Shown: positions 32,202 to 45,100 of the stretch, one piece after another
Position numbering within the stretch: the stretch's first letter is position 1
Layout: each line of letters starts with the position of its first letter
DNA from: Eutypella sp. D-1
Lineage: Eukaryota > Ascomycota > Sordariomycetes > Xylariales > Diatrypaceae
Length of the DNA stretch: 64,000 bases
Direction of reading: 5' to 3'
NCBI GenBank assembly: GCA_023313575.1
Contig: JAJTTP010000019.1
Span: 1 to 64,000, forward strand
Translations under genes and position numbers: made by a program
The notes under the pieces: generated by a model
Told to the model about the DNA's origin: nothing
The model's database searches: none
The model's input: the letters and a program-made list of their open reading frames with translations, nothing else

Positions 32202-35015
32202 ATGTGGTTTCGGTGGCACAAATTAGCCGTCGCTCTCGCAGTCCTGGCCACCAGGGTCGTGTCTCAGAACGACAACCTAGGACTTGACAATGGCTACATA
32301 ACCATCGATACGGCGAATTTCAAAGCGCGGATTGTTCGCGATGCCCAGGTCCTCGCGTCGCTGGCCCCGGCCGGAGACTCGTTCGACTTTTTGCCGTTTG
32401 ACCTACTCCCCGTTAGGGCAGCGAACGGCCAATACCACTGGGGTGACATCACGCTTCGATATCGCGAAGCCGGGACGACAGAATGGGTCGAGGGCGACTC
32501 TGCCGCTGCCCGGCGCCCCGTGACTGCCATCACAACCGAGGGTTCCCTGGCGGCATCTGAATTAGCACCCACATTACCGAACGGACCCCTCAACGTGACG
32601 CGGGAATGGGTCGAGGTCGAGGGTGATCTGGGTCTGCGCTTCACCGTGGAGAATACCGGCTCCTCCGCCGTCGAGATAGGCAGCCTTGGTTTCCCCGCAG
32701 AGTTCAACAGCATATTCACGACCCGCCAGGCCGCCGATATGCAGCGCCTGTGCTCGCTCTCGGACCCGTACATTGGCATGCACGCGGGCCATATCCGGGT
32801 TGCGCCCACGAAGGGCACGGGCCCGGCTCTGGCCGTAACCCCGCTCGGCGATGCCCCCCTGGAGGCCTACCGTAACCTGGCCGAGCGCTCGTACCCGGAC
32901 ACCGCCTACGGGAGCCAGACGTTCGAGGGCTTCTATGAGTGGCAGGTTTTCACGAAGGCATGGGCGGATGACGAGTGGGCCGGAAAGACCCCGTGGAACC
33001 CGCCTTCCTCGAAAACTCTGGAGCCGGACGACTCGCTCCAGCTCGGCGTGCGGTTCTCCGTCGCCGAGGGCGGTGTCCGGGATCTTGACGCGGCTATCCA
33101 GAAGACCGGAACCCCGGTGGCGGTCGGCGTCCCGGGATACATCATTCCAAGAGACTCGCCCGCCCAGCTATTTCTCAAAGCCGACTCTGATGTTGAGTCG
33201 ATATCTGCCGAGCCGGAGGGCTTGTTGTCTGTGGATGAGACCGAGCCCTTGATATACACTGTGACACCTTCTGCCTCAGCGTGGGGCCGCGCCCGCCTGA
33301 CGGTCAAATATGCCGACGGCAAGGTACAGACTATTCACTACTTTGTGACAAAGTCAGGGCCCGAGGCTATAGCGGATGTCGGCCGCTTCTTCACGACGGA
33401 GGCGTGGTTCAATGAGACTTCGGACCCCTTCGGTCGCGCTCCATCGCCCATGACCTATGACTACGAAGCGGGGAAGATTGTAGACCAGGATTCCAGGGTG
33501 TGGGTTGCCGGCCTCAGCGATGAGGGGGGCACTGGCGCCTATCTCGCCGCTGTGGTGAAGCAGGTGATTCAGCCTGACGCGGAGGAGGTGGCGAAGCTCG
33601 AGGATTTCATAGACCAGGTTGTGTGGGGTACAATCCAGACTGAAGACTTCGCCGTCAGAAAGAGCATATTCTATTACGAGCCCAACGCCGCGCCTGAATA
33701 TGACTACGACAATAGCATCGACTGGGGCAGCTGGACCTCCTGGAACAAGCAGGCGTCGTACGCAATCGATCGCGCGTACGACTACGTGCACGTGGCCGCT
33801 GCCTATTGGGCTCTGTACCGGGTCGCAAGGGCGCACCCTGACCTCGTCGAAACCCATACCTGGGATTGGTATCTCGATCACGCTTTCAACACCGTGATAC
33901 GCGGTATGGAGCGCGACGTTGGTTACAACCGGCTTGGGCTCATGGGAGAGACTGTTTTCGGAGAGATCCTGACAGACCTAACTCGAGAAGAACTCACGTC
34001 CGATGCTAACACGCTGTCCGAAGCCATGCGCTCCCGCGCGGAGGAGTGGGACACTCTTGAGGTCCCCTTCGGTAGCGAAATGGCGTGGGACTCCACCGGC
34101 CAGGAAGGTGTCTATTACTGGAGCAGGTCAGTTATGACCCATTCACAGAATTTCTCTTTGACGTCGTTAGTCTAACGTTAATCCGCCATATAGGCACTTT
34201 GGATTCACGGAGACCACGGCCAAATCGGTCAATAGCGTGTTAGGATTCATGCCGACGGTCCCTCACTGGGGCTGGAATGGCAATGCAAGGAGGTACTGGG
34301 ACAACATGTAAGTGCTCGTTCCCCTTACGGGATGGAGATTTTGACACTGACTTCGCTTTCGCACAGTTATGGCGGAAAGCTCAGGAGGATCGAACGTCAA
34401 ATCCATCACTACGGGTCGGGTCTAAACTCTCTTGTCGCCTTGTCCGCTTTCAGGGACGATCCTGAAGATTCGTACCTCATGCGCGTCGGTTACGGCGGGA
34501 CCAGCGGGCCGATGTCGAACATTAATCAGGATGGGTTCGCTGCCGCATCATTCCACTCCTGGCCCGATACGCTCAAGTGGGACGGCATAAGCGGTGACTA
34601 TGGGCCGAACTTTCTCGGCATGGCGCTTGGCTCGGGCGCCTACGTGGTGGACGACAAAGATCTTGGCTTGGTCGTCTACGGAGGCATACTGGAGACCACC
34701 TCTGAGGGCAGAGTAACCGTCCAGCCTCGGGATCCTACGAGAAGGAGAATCTTCATTGGGCCTCTAGGGTTGACCATCACGGTCGATGCAGGCGTCATAG
34801 ACACTTTTACCTACACGGAGAGCTCCGGTGATGTCTCCGTCACTCTCTCACAGCTTCCGGACGCCCCAAAGGCTGCCTCGGTGTTGATGTGGCTGGAAAG
34901 CAGCTCCGACGCTACCATATACAGCGTTACAACGTCTAATATCAGCAAGGCTCGGGGTGGGTGGCAGATACCACTAACTGATGCCGAGGTCACGGTCGAG
35001 CTAGGACAGACCTAA
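32202..35015 (+). CDS. secreted DUF5695-like protein, probable glycan-active enzyme
   Basis: Three exons: 32202-34126, 34194-34307 and 34367-35015, 895 residues. A signal peptide (MWFRWHKLAVALAVLATRVVS) precedes a large two-part protein: an N-terminal beta-rich half with NGYITIDTANFKARIV, WGDITLRYRE, CSLSDPYIGMHAGHI, TFEGFYEWQVF, and a helical second half with WNKQASYAIDRAYDYVHVAAAYWALYRVAR, VYYWSRHFGFTETTAKSVNSVLGF and WGWNGNARRYWDNIYGG. To my knowledge this matches the DUF5695 family of fungal and bacterial secreted proteins; the helical half recalls (alpha/alpha)6-barrel glycosidases. No activity is known to me. Conserved acidic and aromatic residues in the helical half would be the place to look for catalysis. 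It is divergent from the GH43 gene. Confidence 0.8.
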
Positions 35016-35859
35016 GGCATCGTTAACCCCTGAAGCTTGAGCGAGCTCAAACTTCAAGTACACGTTAATCTTGTTCAAAAGGTAAACGAAATGCCACTTG
35101 AGATAGGAATCTTATAGGGCTTCTGTGCGGTCAATGCAAAATATTAAGGTATTATATTCATAACATCCGAGGATGCCATCTTGGATTCTGCTTATTCATC
35201 GCTTACATTTGTAAGAATATGTGTTTGACTATGAGTCACAACTATTACTGAAATAAGATGTGGGTTGTTCCATGGCATTATGCATGTTGATGAAACAGGT
35301 AAAGTGGTACCTCAACCTTACTGGCGCGTACCTAAATGCCAAAGCTCAAGCTATCTTGCCAATGAAAGGCCGTATGAGACCCTCGACTCGAGAAGACGGT
35401 TGTAGCCTCAATCTACCGTGGTCTACATAATCCTCAGTGCAACAGACTGTCTCTAACCTCGTTGTTCCCCTTCTTGATACAGCGACTATCTACGTGGGGG
35501 CAAGTTTCTCCGGACCAGAGTCGTCGTGTCACAGTGGCGGCTGATACGCAGGCCTATTACTATCTATTCGATGTAAATACCTATAAATAGTGTTTAGAGC
35601 GCTCCGGACGATGTCAGGATCCGTACAGATATGTCGTAAGCCTAGTGACAAGGACCAATCCTCCTCTGCCACAAGGCAGAATGTAACCACGCTGTCGATT
35701 GCAGCAATTGGTCTTACAGCTCGTCGTCATAAATATCTAAAATCGAAGAACATATGGTAATGCCGTGGAAAAAAATGAACAAACAACGACCTTTGCTTGG
35801 CTGAATTAGAATTTCATGTCGATCGCCCAAACATCCTTCGCGGCGCCATACACTCAAGA
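35016..35859. other. intergenic region
   Basis: 844 AT-rich bases between the DUF5695-like and Clr5 genes. One GGTACCT at about 35307. No supported gene. Confidence 0.5.
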
Positions 35860-37305
35860 ATGTCAAGGCAGTATGTGGCGCTGGACCACTGGGAGCCCTA
35901 CCGGGAGATCATAACCCGGTTATACCAGGGGCAGAACAAGACTCTGCGCGAGACCATGGATATTATGGCGAGGGAATACGGCCTATTTGCTACGTGCGCG
36001 GAACCCTCCGAGCTCGTGATTGGGTAGTCAACTAAAACTAACCGTGAATGCAGGCCCCGGATGTATAAAACCAGGTTGAGGAAATGGGGCCTGCGCAAAT
36101 ACCAGGAAGGGTTGTCGGGTCGGGTGACACTTGATTTGACGCTGGATTCCGATCGCCCAGGCGACAGGTCCGAAATTTCCGTTTCCGGGCGTCCCTCGGA
36201 CCTAAATGACTTGAGGAATCTCCTGCGACGTCATGGTCTGGACATCAGGGCCGGTCAGGACGGCGGACGATCTCTGCGCCTGACGCATGCTGTCGCCGTA
36301 GCACATCCAGTGCCCGGATCCCGTGCCCCGGCCATCCAAGCCCCGATGCGCGCACCCGACGACCTACAGTCCCTAGAGGAGTCGCACCGGATCATGTGGG
36401 GCTACGCGCGGGGATGCATCGAGGTCGGCGCGTGGACGTACGACGAGAGGCTGCGGTGGTTCCTCAGCTGCCAGGGCTTCGAGGCATGGGAGGAGCTATC
36501 GGGGTGGCTCAGCAGGGTCGTGGAGGCCGTCCAGTACATCCACCACCACCATCACCACCAAGCCCGGGCCAATGGTGACACCGTCGTGGATGAGAACGAG
36601 GACGGCTTCCGTTTGCTCAGCGCCTGCCTGGATGACCTCGCCGCACGCGTCCTGCGGAACCGCGACCCCGGCACCATCTTCTACCTGCTGGCGCTGACGC
36701 GCATCGCGATCCCGGGACTACGGCGCTCGCTGACGCGGCACGTGCAGGATCTAGTAGATGTCGTGCTCGGGACGCGGCACCCGCTGGCGCTGCTGTGGCA
36801 GCGCCTCGTGTCGGGGAACGCCGCCAGCCCGGAGTCCCTAGAGCGGTTCATCGGGGCGGCGGTAGACCCGCGGGTGGGGAACCGACAGCAGGCTTCTGAG
36901 CCGCGGCTGTGCGGCGGGTTCCCGGTCATCGAGGGCGACTGCAGCCCGCGCACGCCGCAGGTCGTCTGCGCGGCCGCCGCCTACGCCGAAATGCTGGACT
37001 CGCTCAGCGACGGCGACGGGGGCCGGCAGAGGCTGGTCCGGATTACGGCGGTGATGATGCGGAACGCGCGGGGGCCGGATTCCCCGTGCCGCCGCGTCGT
37101 CGCGGCCGCCATCGTCGACACCCTGCTCGACTCCGCCCGCGCCCTGCGCCTGGTCGGCGCCGCTGACGAGGCCCGCCCCGCCCTCGCTGTCGTGGAATCC
37201 CTGTTATCCGGTCTGGATCACGATTTTCATGGCTGGCGGGTGGCCCGCTACACGCATGAGCTCGCGAAACTTGGTGGCGCGGGCTACGTAGAGGGAGGGG
37301 TTTAA
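35860..37305 (+). CDS. Clr5-domain protein
   Basis: Two exons: 35860-35993 and 36054-37305 (donor GTGCGC, acceptor TGCAG), 461 residues. The frame is open upstream to a TTG at 35797; the first ATG is 35860. The Clr5 domain (about 8-62) is WEPYREIITRLYQGQNKTLRETMDIM...GLFAT/PRMYKTRLRKWGLRK and appears whole only after splicing. Clr5 domains are common in Pezizomycotina at the N-termini of otherwise diverse proteins and were named after a fission-yeast heterochromatin factor; DNA binding is suspected. The remaining 400 residues are helical, Arg-rich and unrecognised, with a natural hexahistidine at about 208-213 and a leucine-rich helical segment near 240-290. High GC in the second half contrasts with the AT-rich spacer upstream. 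Confidence 0.85.
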
Positions 37306-37896
37306 AGTGGCGGGCTGCGAGGATACATAGCGTTAGACGTATGTACATTAGTCAACAATTTGCTGTTTTGGAGGGGTTCTTTTGCCCTTCCAGCGATATC
37401 GCTGACGGTCACAATTGATATATATGTATGCAAAACGCCAAATGAGGCGTCAGAGGGACGAAGTGAAAACCCATCTTCGATTACATGGCGGCCGCGTTGA
37501 AGCAGTGTGCGTTGAGAAGAAGAAACTCCCGCCCTAAAGATATGCCGATCCGAGACCAAACTCCTGTACGAAGAAGGGGTCTCTCGTAAAAATATACACA
37601 CATATACACAAAGAAAACTTGCAACGCCTGATGAAATGCATGCAAGGTATCCTTTTTTCTTTTGGTTCATCCTTTTTTTTCCCAAGTTTGCTTTGAACCC
37701 CCCCCCCCCCCCCCAATTCCCGTGTTCCCGATTCCATAAGACCTTTTTTCGCTGCCCCCAAGAGAAAAGTTGAGTTGCCCCTAAAACCCCCCCACTTGTC
37801 TTTATGTCTTCATTCGGTTGAACCAATGCTCTCTTGGCCTCGTTAGTTCCCTCCTCTTAATCACCCCTTCAAATCACTCATAAACGGCAATCCATT
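37306..37896. other. convergent intergenic region with 17-base C run
   Basis: 591 bases between the Clr5 and SHMT 3' ends. It contains an uninterrupted run of 17 C at 37698-37714 next to T-rich runs. No supported gene. Confidence 0.6.
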
Positions 37897-39444
37897 TTAG
37901 ATGCCGGCGTCGACCCTCCAGCCCTCAACGGGCAGGGGGAAGGTCAGGCACCAGGCGGAGATCTCCTTCTTGAGGTCGTTCAGCTTGGCGACCTCGCCGC
38001 TAGAGACCTTGGCCCGGAAGTCCTTGAGCTTGTTGGCCTCCTTGGGCAGGGCGCCCTGGACCTCCTTGCACAGCTTGATGCTCTGGTCGATGTACTCGGC
38101 GACGCGCTCGAAGTCCTTCTCGCCGAAGCCGCGAGAGGTCATGGCGGGGGTGCCGATACGGATACCGCAGGGCGTCAGGGCGGACTTGTCGCCCGGGATG
38201 CTGTTCTTGTTGCAGGCGATGTTCATCTGCTCCAGGACGGCCTCGACACGGGCGCCGTCGAGCGCTTGGGGTCGGAGGTCGAGCAGGACCATGTGGGAGT
38301 CGGTGCCGTCCGACACCAGCTTGTAGCCGAGCTCCTTGAACTTGTTCTCCAGGGTCTTGGCGTTCGAGACGACCTTCTGTTGGTAGGTCTTGAACTCGGG
38401 AGACTGCGCCTGCTTTAGGGCCACGGTCAGGGCGGTGATGGTGTGGTTGTGGGGGCCGCCCTGGTGGCCGGGGAACACGGAGAAGTTGATGGGGTTCTCC
38501 AGGTCGTACAGGATCTCCTTGCCGGTCTTGGGGTCGGTGCTTCGCACACCCTTGCGGAAGAAGATCATGGCGCCACGGGGACCGCGGAGAGACTTGTGAG
38601 TGGTGGTGGTGACGATGTCGGCGTGGGGGAAGGGAGACTTGATGACCTCAGCAGAGATCAGGCCGGAGATGTGAGCCATATCGACAACGAGGTAAGCCCC
38701 GACGGAATCGGCGATCTTCCTCATGCGAGCATAGTCGATCTCACGGCAGTAAGCAGAGGTACCAGCAACGAGAACCTTAGGACGGAACAGCTGGGCGTTC
38801 TCCTCGAGTCGGTCATAGTCGATAATGCCAGTATCGATGTTAACGCGGTAGGGCATGGTGTCGAAGTAGGTCGAGACAGCAGAGATCTTCTTAGCGGGAG
38901 TCTGGTAACCGTGGCTCAGATGGCCACCGTGGGGAAGGTCCAAGCCCATCAGTCTTCCGTGGGGAGGCATGAGAGCCTGGTAGACTTGCAGGTTGGCGGG
39001 ACTGCCACTCAGAGTCTGAACATTGACACCCCACTGCTCGGGGTTCAGATGGAAGGCCTCAAGGGCACGCTTCTGGCAAAGCAGTTCGATCTCATCAATG
39101 TGCTGGTTACCACCGTAGTACCGGGCACCGGGCAGACCTTCGGAGTACTTGTTGGACATGGGAGAACCGAGGGCATCGAAGACAGCACGGGAAGTGACAT
39201 TCTCCGAGGCAATGAGGATGATGGATTCCCGCTGACGCTGGATCTCCTTCTTCATGATCTCGGCGACCTCGGGGTCGGAGTCGACAAGAGACCTCTCGAG
39301 GAGCTAGTAGTAAACATTTGTTAGAATGTGATATGCAGACAGGTAATGACACCAACAAGCATCACGAAGGACTACGAAAAACTACGAAAGGACTCAACTT
39401 ACATCCTTGTGCTCCTGAGAGAGGGCATAACTGGAACTGGCCAT
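37897..39444 (-). CDS. serine hydroxymethyltransferase, cytosolic
   Basis: Two exons on the minus strand: 39403-39444 (14 codons, [14 protein letters not shown]) and 37897-39303, 482 residues. It interconverts serine plus tetrahydrofolate and glycine plus 5,10-methylene-tetrahydrofolate, feeding one-carbon metabolism. Family marks: [55 protein letters not shown], the PLP-lysine block [15 protein letters not shown] with Lys251, and [11 protein letters not shown]. The absence of a mitochondrial presequence and the short start exon mark the cytosolic isozyme. The coding sequence uses mostly C/G at third positions, as in highly expressed fungal genes. Confidence 0.97.
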
Positions 39445-40255
39445 CTTGACTTGGTTTTTGGTTCTCGTCTCGTTCCTTTTTTCCAGAATTGGGAAGGGAA
39501 ATTGGAGAATTGGGGAAATTGGGAAAGGAATTGAGGAGTGAAAGGAAAGTGAGAAAAAAAGACGAACTAATGACAGATAGAAAACTTGACAAGTCGAGCA
39601 ATCAGCTTTTCTAAATATTTTTTTTCTCTCTACTTTTTCTCTCTTACTGCTAGTGTGGAGACGATTCAGTCATGTATATAAACGAATCACCAATGGATTG
39701 GGGGGGTACTTAGAGGGGCGAGGGGTAGAAGGGGGGTCGAGTTGTCACTCAGAGGTGGGGCATAAGCAGGTAGTAGGCCAGGCGGGTTGCAAGGAGAAGC
39801 TGGAGGGGCAGAGGGTCCCCTACACCGAGAATGTGTAATGTATGAATGGCTACGTGAATGGTCAGAAAATGCCGAAGTCGGTCACAAGTGGATATCCTGA
39901 GGTAGGTAAAGTAGGTACCTGAGTATCTACTCGGCCGATTCTTATACTGTGATATTGATCAAAGCAGTATGCAACTACCTAGCCATTTTGCACTTGTGAA
40001 TGTCCTCTGCCAGTTTTAGCCTTAGCCCTTGTCCCTTAAACCTGCAACCCCTGTCTTTCCGAGGACCCTGAAGAGCGAGCACACCACCCCCTTGGTGGTT
40101 AGAACTTAGCGATTCCAGAAGAAACAGAAAATACCCCGAGAACTCAACGAGAATTCTCCGCATGATCCACGCTCACCAACACCTTTCCTCCGAGACTCCA
40201 ATCTCTAAACCCTAGAAGATGCTCTACGTAGGTTCTGGGCTCTGCTTGGCTGGGC
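39445..40255. other. intergenic region upstream of SHMT
   Basis: 811 bases holding the SHMT leader/promoter (T-rich runs at 39616-39627) and the 3' side of the MYND gene. One GGTACCT at 39914-39920. No supported gene. Confidence 0.5.
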
Positions 40256-42174
40256 TTAACGGTCCTCGATTGCGTACGGGCCGACGGTGAAGGACTCCAG
40301 TCTCTCGCCCTCGCCCGGCGGTAGCGACGCGAAGAACCTCTCGAAGCTCTCGCGCTTGAGATGGTTTCCGAACTCGTAGTCCCCAAGTAAGTGTGCGATG
40401 GTACAAGACTCGACAAACGCAACGAGGGTATCATAGCGTCCGAGCATCTGCTTGACCGCCCACTCGCCAAACGCCCTGACATGAGCCTCGTGCACCTCTT
40501 TGCCTGATTCGTGATATCATAGTTAGCAGGCTTCCTCCACCCAAGAAACGTCTGCATAGGTTCATTGGGAGAAATGGAAAGGGAAAGAAAATAGACACTT
40601 ACCGTCCTCGTGGACAATGAGGAACGATCCTCGGATGAGATCATTACCAATTAGACCATCGTTCTGGGCCGGGTAGAGCAGGCGACTCCACAGGGCGATC
40701 TCTACCTCCGGGATATGCCAGTACTGTTTAGGGTCGGTCTCAGCGTTGCTGACGCACTGCTGGACCGACCAGCGCAAGCCGATCTTGCGGGGGAAGTACC
40801 AGGGGCGGCGAGGCGCGTTGAGACTCTGGCTGGTGACCCAAACCCGCTCGCTGATCGGCAGGGCCTCCTTGCCGCACCAGCGCGCGAAGTAGTGGAGGCG
40901 CCTGGCGTCGAAGGCGCTGTTGTACTTGACCGCGGGGAACAGGCTGCTGAGGCCGTACGCGGCCAGCGGGTAGCGCTCGCGCTCGCGGCCCGGGACGCAC
41001 GAGTTGAACCTGCCGTACTGGTAGAAGTCGATGAAGGAGCGGTAGTCGCGCATCTGGATGTCGTGCGGGATGCGGCCCTTCACGCCCTCCTTCGTGGTAA
41101 ACGCCACCACGATCACGGGCCCGTACTGGATCTTCAGCTCGCCCGGGTTCGACAGCGCCATGATGGAGAAGTTGGGTCGCAGGTACTCCTTTGCGCCTTC
41201 AGGGATCGACATCACCGCGAGACTGACCACCAGAAGGCCGTTGCCGACTCTTCGCCACGGCATGGCCGCCTTGACGGACACTAGGTACAGAGTTTCATAT
41301 GTTAGTATTAAACTTTTCATTTCTCTTGTCGTTAGACTCATTCCCAAGTAAACTGCAATCTCGATCTTGATCTCTATGAAGAGATCATGTGTGCATAGGC
41401 CCCACTTGAACTATCTAGCTACGACGAAGCAGGGGTCACAATGGTAGTAGGACTTACCCAGCTCCGGCCTGAGGTGAGCCTGGGCCCAATGGATCCAATC
41501 CCCGGAGGGCACCTCGACGTGCTCGAGCAGATATTCGTAGATCCTGCCGAAGATGTAGCGCTTCTCGAGCCAGACGAACTTGGGGGCGCTCTCGCGCTGA
41601 GGCCAGAAGAGGACGCGGCACGGGCCGTTCTTCTCCTCAAGCTTATCATCCTCGTCAACGCCGCTGCCGCTATTATCGCTGTCATCATCGTTGCGATCCT
41701 TGCCGTCGCCTATCCACCTGTTCGGGGCGGGGCCGAAACGGGGGCATATGCGGTCGTGAAGCATGCCGTCCTTGTTGCGACAAGTCGCGGAGCAGTACTG
41801 GGCGTGGCAGTACATGCACCCGAGCAGGTTTTCGCCCGGCCTGTCGCACAGATTGCACAGCCTGTACGCGCCGTCGTCGGGCTGGCTGTCGCCCGGCTGC
41901 TCGGGCGGGAATATCGCCCTTACGTTGACCGTGCGCCAGTCGAATAGGCCCTCCGGTCGGCCCATCATGACGCGTCTGGCACACGTGCGGTTAGTAAGAA
42001 ACGGGTCTTGGTTGGGACTTCTGTGGTTGTATACGATGCTTGAGGAGGATGGGGGTGGGTTGCTATGATAATGATGATGATGATGGTGATGGTGGTAGTG
42101 GTGATTGATGATTATGGGCTAAACACTTACATCGCATCCAGATCATCTCGTACGTCTTCTACGTTCTCAGACAT
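40256..42174 (-). CDS. MYND-type zinc-finger protein
   Basis: Four exons on the minus strand: 42131-42174, 41458-41975, 40603-41280 and 40256-40503, 495 residues. The start exon reads MSENVEDVRDDLDA. The zinc-binding ligands are all present with MYND spacing: Cys55, Cys58, Cys68, Cys71, Cys76, Cys80, His88 and Cys92. An acidic Asp/Ser linker (about 105-130) follows, then a conserved-looking 350-residue region (FWPQRESAPKFVWLE, SNPGELKIQYGPVIVVAF, YNSAFDARRLHYFARW, NDGLIGNDLIRGSFLIVHEDGKEV). MYND fingers bind proline-rich peptides in partner proteins; this architecture recurs in filamentous fungi but I know no assigned function. No SET domain is present. Every intron has a GTAAGT donor. Confidence 0.9.
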
Positions 42175-45100
42175 GATTCCGACCTATAATCCAGAGAGCT
42201 GATGGCTAAGTTCTAGATGGTTAGGTGACGGAAGGCTGTTGGGCTGATGAAGTTGATGATGATTTCTTGCAATAGAAAGAGGAGAGAGGGAGGGAGGAAG
42301 GTCGTTTGAAGAAGAAGAAGAAATAAGATAAAGTAGTAGGTGTGGAAAGAGGGAAAAGCTGTTTGCAGCCTGGGGATTCTCTCTGTTTGCGCATGCCGGA
42401 GAGAGAGGGGGGCATTACATTAGGAAGGCACACTGCCTTGGAAGCTCCGGGTCCTATATGGCATGCTTCTCTCCAGACCTTGGTCAGGAAACGAGATGTT
42501 TGGAATATGACCCGCTTTATACCTGTCCATGACAACAGTACTTGGGTATCCTTTAGCCCAACCAGGAAAGCGGGCTGTATTCTTTTCCCAGCCTTATCTT
42601 AAACTGAGGGGAAAGTAGGTAGGTACTGGTGATACTTATGATGGTAGTGGCCAGATAAGGAAAGCGGGCTGTCCTTAGGTATCAAGAGCAGAGCAGTGAT
42701 GCAGCTGGTCAGTGTCAGTGGACTTTGTGTTATAGCATGGCTGGCTGTATTCACTGAGCTCTTGTCTACATTGGCTATTGCATGTCCTAATATGAATGCC
42801 CCATCGACTACAATCTATACTCTAGGGGTTGTATCTTGACATCCACCATTGAGTGCCAGGAAGTAAAGGACCAGGATGCTAGGGAAGGTCACTTGGTGAT
42901 CCAGCAACAGGACTTAAGGCACAAGTATTACTATAACAATATCAGCAGGCAATAGCATATGCCATCACCGCTTATGATGACATACGCTGTGGTCACAGTA
43001 ATGAACTGGAGAGATATCAACATGCAAGTGCTATTAACATATTAGTGCTTCCTTTCTCTCTCTGCGATAGACAGGCTGTTAACGTCTACAGAAGATGTTG
43101 CTATATTAGTATGTGATCACCTATCTAGATATCTCACAAGGTTGGAACAAGGGAAGGGCAAAAGTAGGATCTATGGCCTTTTTTTTAATTACTGCTGTTA
43201 TACCCATAACGGTGACCAAAAGAACAACTCCTTTTCTGTGTTACGAGACCTGCTGGCTAACAACATCTGATAGATTTAAACAAGTGACATAAATAGGGTT
43301 AGGAATTAGACAAGCACCTACAATCTACAGAATAATATGAAAACCAGTATAGCTTGCCATCATATCTAAATCATCGACAAAGAATTATGGAATCTAAATA
43401 GAGTGTGATTTGCGATCATAATCGGTATGTGTAAGGTGACTTATTTCGATACTGGATATAACCTCCAGAATAGGTGTTTAATCTGTCTATCTATACATAA
43501 GCATAGGGGTAGAACTTGTCTTTTTGATATAGTGTGGTAAGGAGGCTGATGTTGGGCCGGAATCCAGTGGCTAGTATAGCCGGAGGACGGACTCCGGCCT
43601 AGGGGTCATATCGGCCCCACTCATGAAATGCTTCATCCCCGGAGGTTTCCGGCGTTCGGAATGAACAGAAGGGGCCGGGAAATGCTCTCCTTCATACCTC
43701 GGTCTGTCTACCTAGGAGCCACTGCATACTGTTGAATCCGTAGCTCGTTAGGTACTAGTTACGAGGGGGGAGGACTATTGGATGAGAGGTTTATACATCA
43801 AATTAGGATTCTAAGTGAGAGAGACTCGTGAAGGAAGCTACTGAGGATGCGAACGCCTGGACATGGTGAAGAGTTGGTGATGATTCCTCGAAGGAGCAGT
43901 GTCAAGTCGCAAGAGAGATGTCAATTCATGCCAATGTTGCCAAGCCGCCGCTAAATCCTCATCCACCCAAGTATCACCAATTGCAGGGAGGGTCCTGAGG
44001 GTTCTTAAGACAGGAGGAGAGCTCGTTGAGCGCTAGGATCGACAATGACAGCCTTTACATAGGCGACTCTAGACTAATTTGGGTGTAATGGTACGATCCC
44101 AACGTATATGTGACTAACTCTGTGTACCACTATCCGTGAACGCTGTCGAACATACATGATAATGCCTCGCAAGAGCAATCTGAGCGCACCTACGCATGTA
44201 CTTCATAAATCTAGGATGTGTTTAGTGGTGATTTGCTGCGATCTTTTATCTGATAGAAAGCTTCGGGGTTCCGAATACAACCCCGAGGTCCAAGGACAGC
44301 TGAGCTGATTAATTGATCCCATTAGTTAGCGTTCAGACTGTCGATAGGTACTTATCGCTAGCTACTAGGTCGGGTATGCCCAGTAGTATGCAGAGACGGC
44401 TCCCGGAGGATCTGGTTCCTGCTTCCGCTATGTATGCATATGTCTAGGCCGGCCTCCATATCAATCCATAGAGGATGTCGTAATAAGTGGCGTTGCTGCC
44501 TGCCACCGCAACTTACACACGTGTGGCTATTCCATCTCTTGATGATGTATCACGGTTAGTTACCGTGGCAGCTCGGCACATTACTGTGCATTTGATATTG
44601 CGAGGCCTTTTGCTGTAATGCGTCATTGGCCCACTAAATCCTCAAGGTACATGGCGCTCAATTATCCAATTTCGGTATGGTGTGTTTTGTCATAAGGCAG
44701 CTGCCCATACGAAACAGAGGGTGCACTTACCAGACAACCGCACCACCACAACTCGATAACCCTAGCAACTCTCTCAAGCAGCCAAGTTCTCCCCAGCTTT
44801 AAGCCATTTTGGGTGACATTGTGGTGCAGGAGGCGTCTCACATGAGACCAAACGTATGAAGTAACACCCCCAAGAACCCCCAACTTAGTTAGATAGGGAA
44901 TAACTCCACACTCTCATCTACCCGGACCACCCGCTACCCAGAGCTGCCAGGGTTCTCCTTATCACCTATTAAACGCTCCCGAGGTGTCCCCAATCTCACC
45001 AGCCAGTCAGCCAGCCCGCCCTGCCACCCGCTATTATCAGGTCTTCTATTACCCTATTACTGTCCGGCTACTTTAGTATTGTACCTGACCTTCCCCCCAG

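Noticed and set aside
37698..37714. Run of 17 C as a functional element
   Set aside because: Homopolymer next to T runs in a 3' intergenic region; most likely a neutral slippage tract.
38443..39324. Plus-strand frame of 293 codons
   Set aside because: Exact antisense of the SHMT gene; the low stop frequency follows from the strong codon bias there.
43195..43330. LTR-like start TGTTACGAGACC in the gene desert
   Set aside because: No matching second copy, no target duplication and no polymerase fragment could be found.
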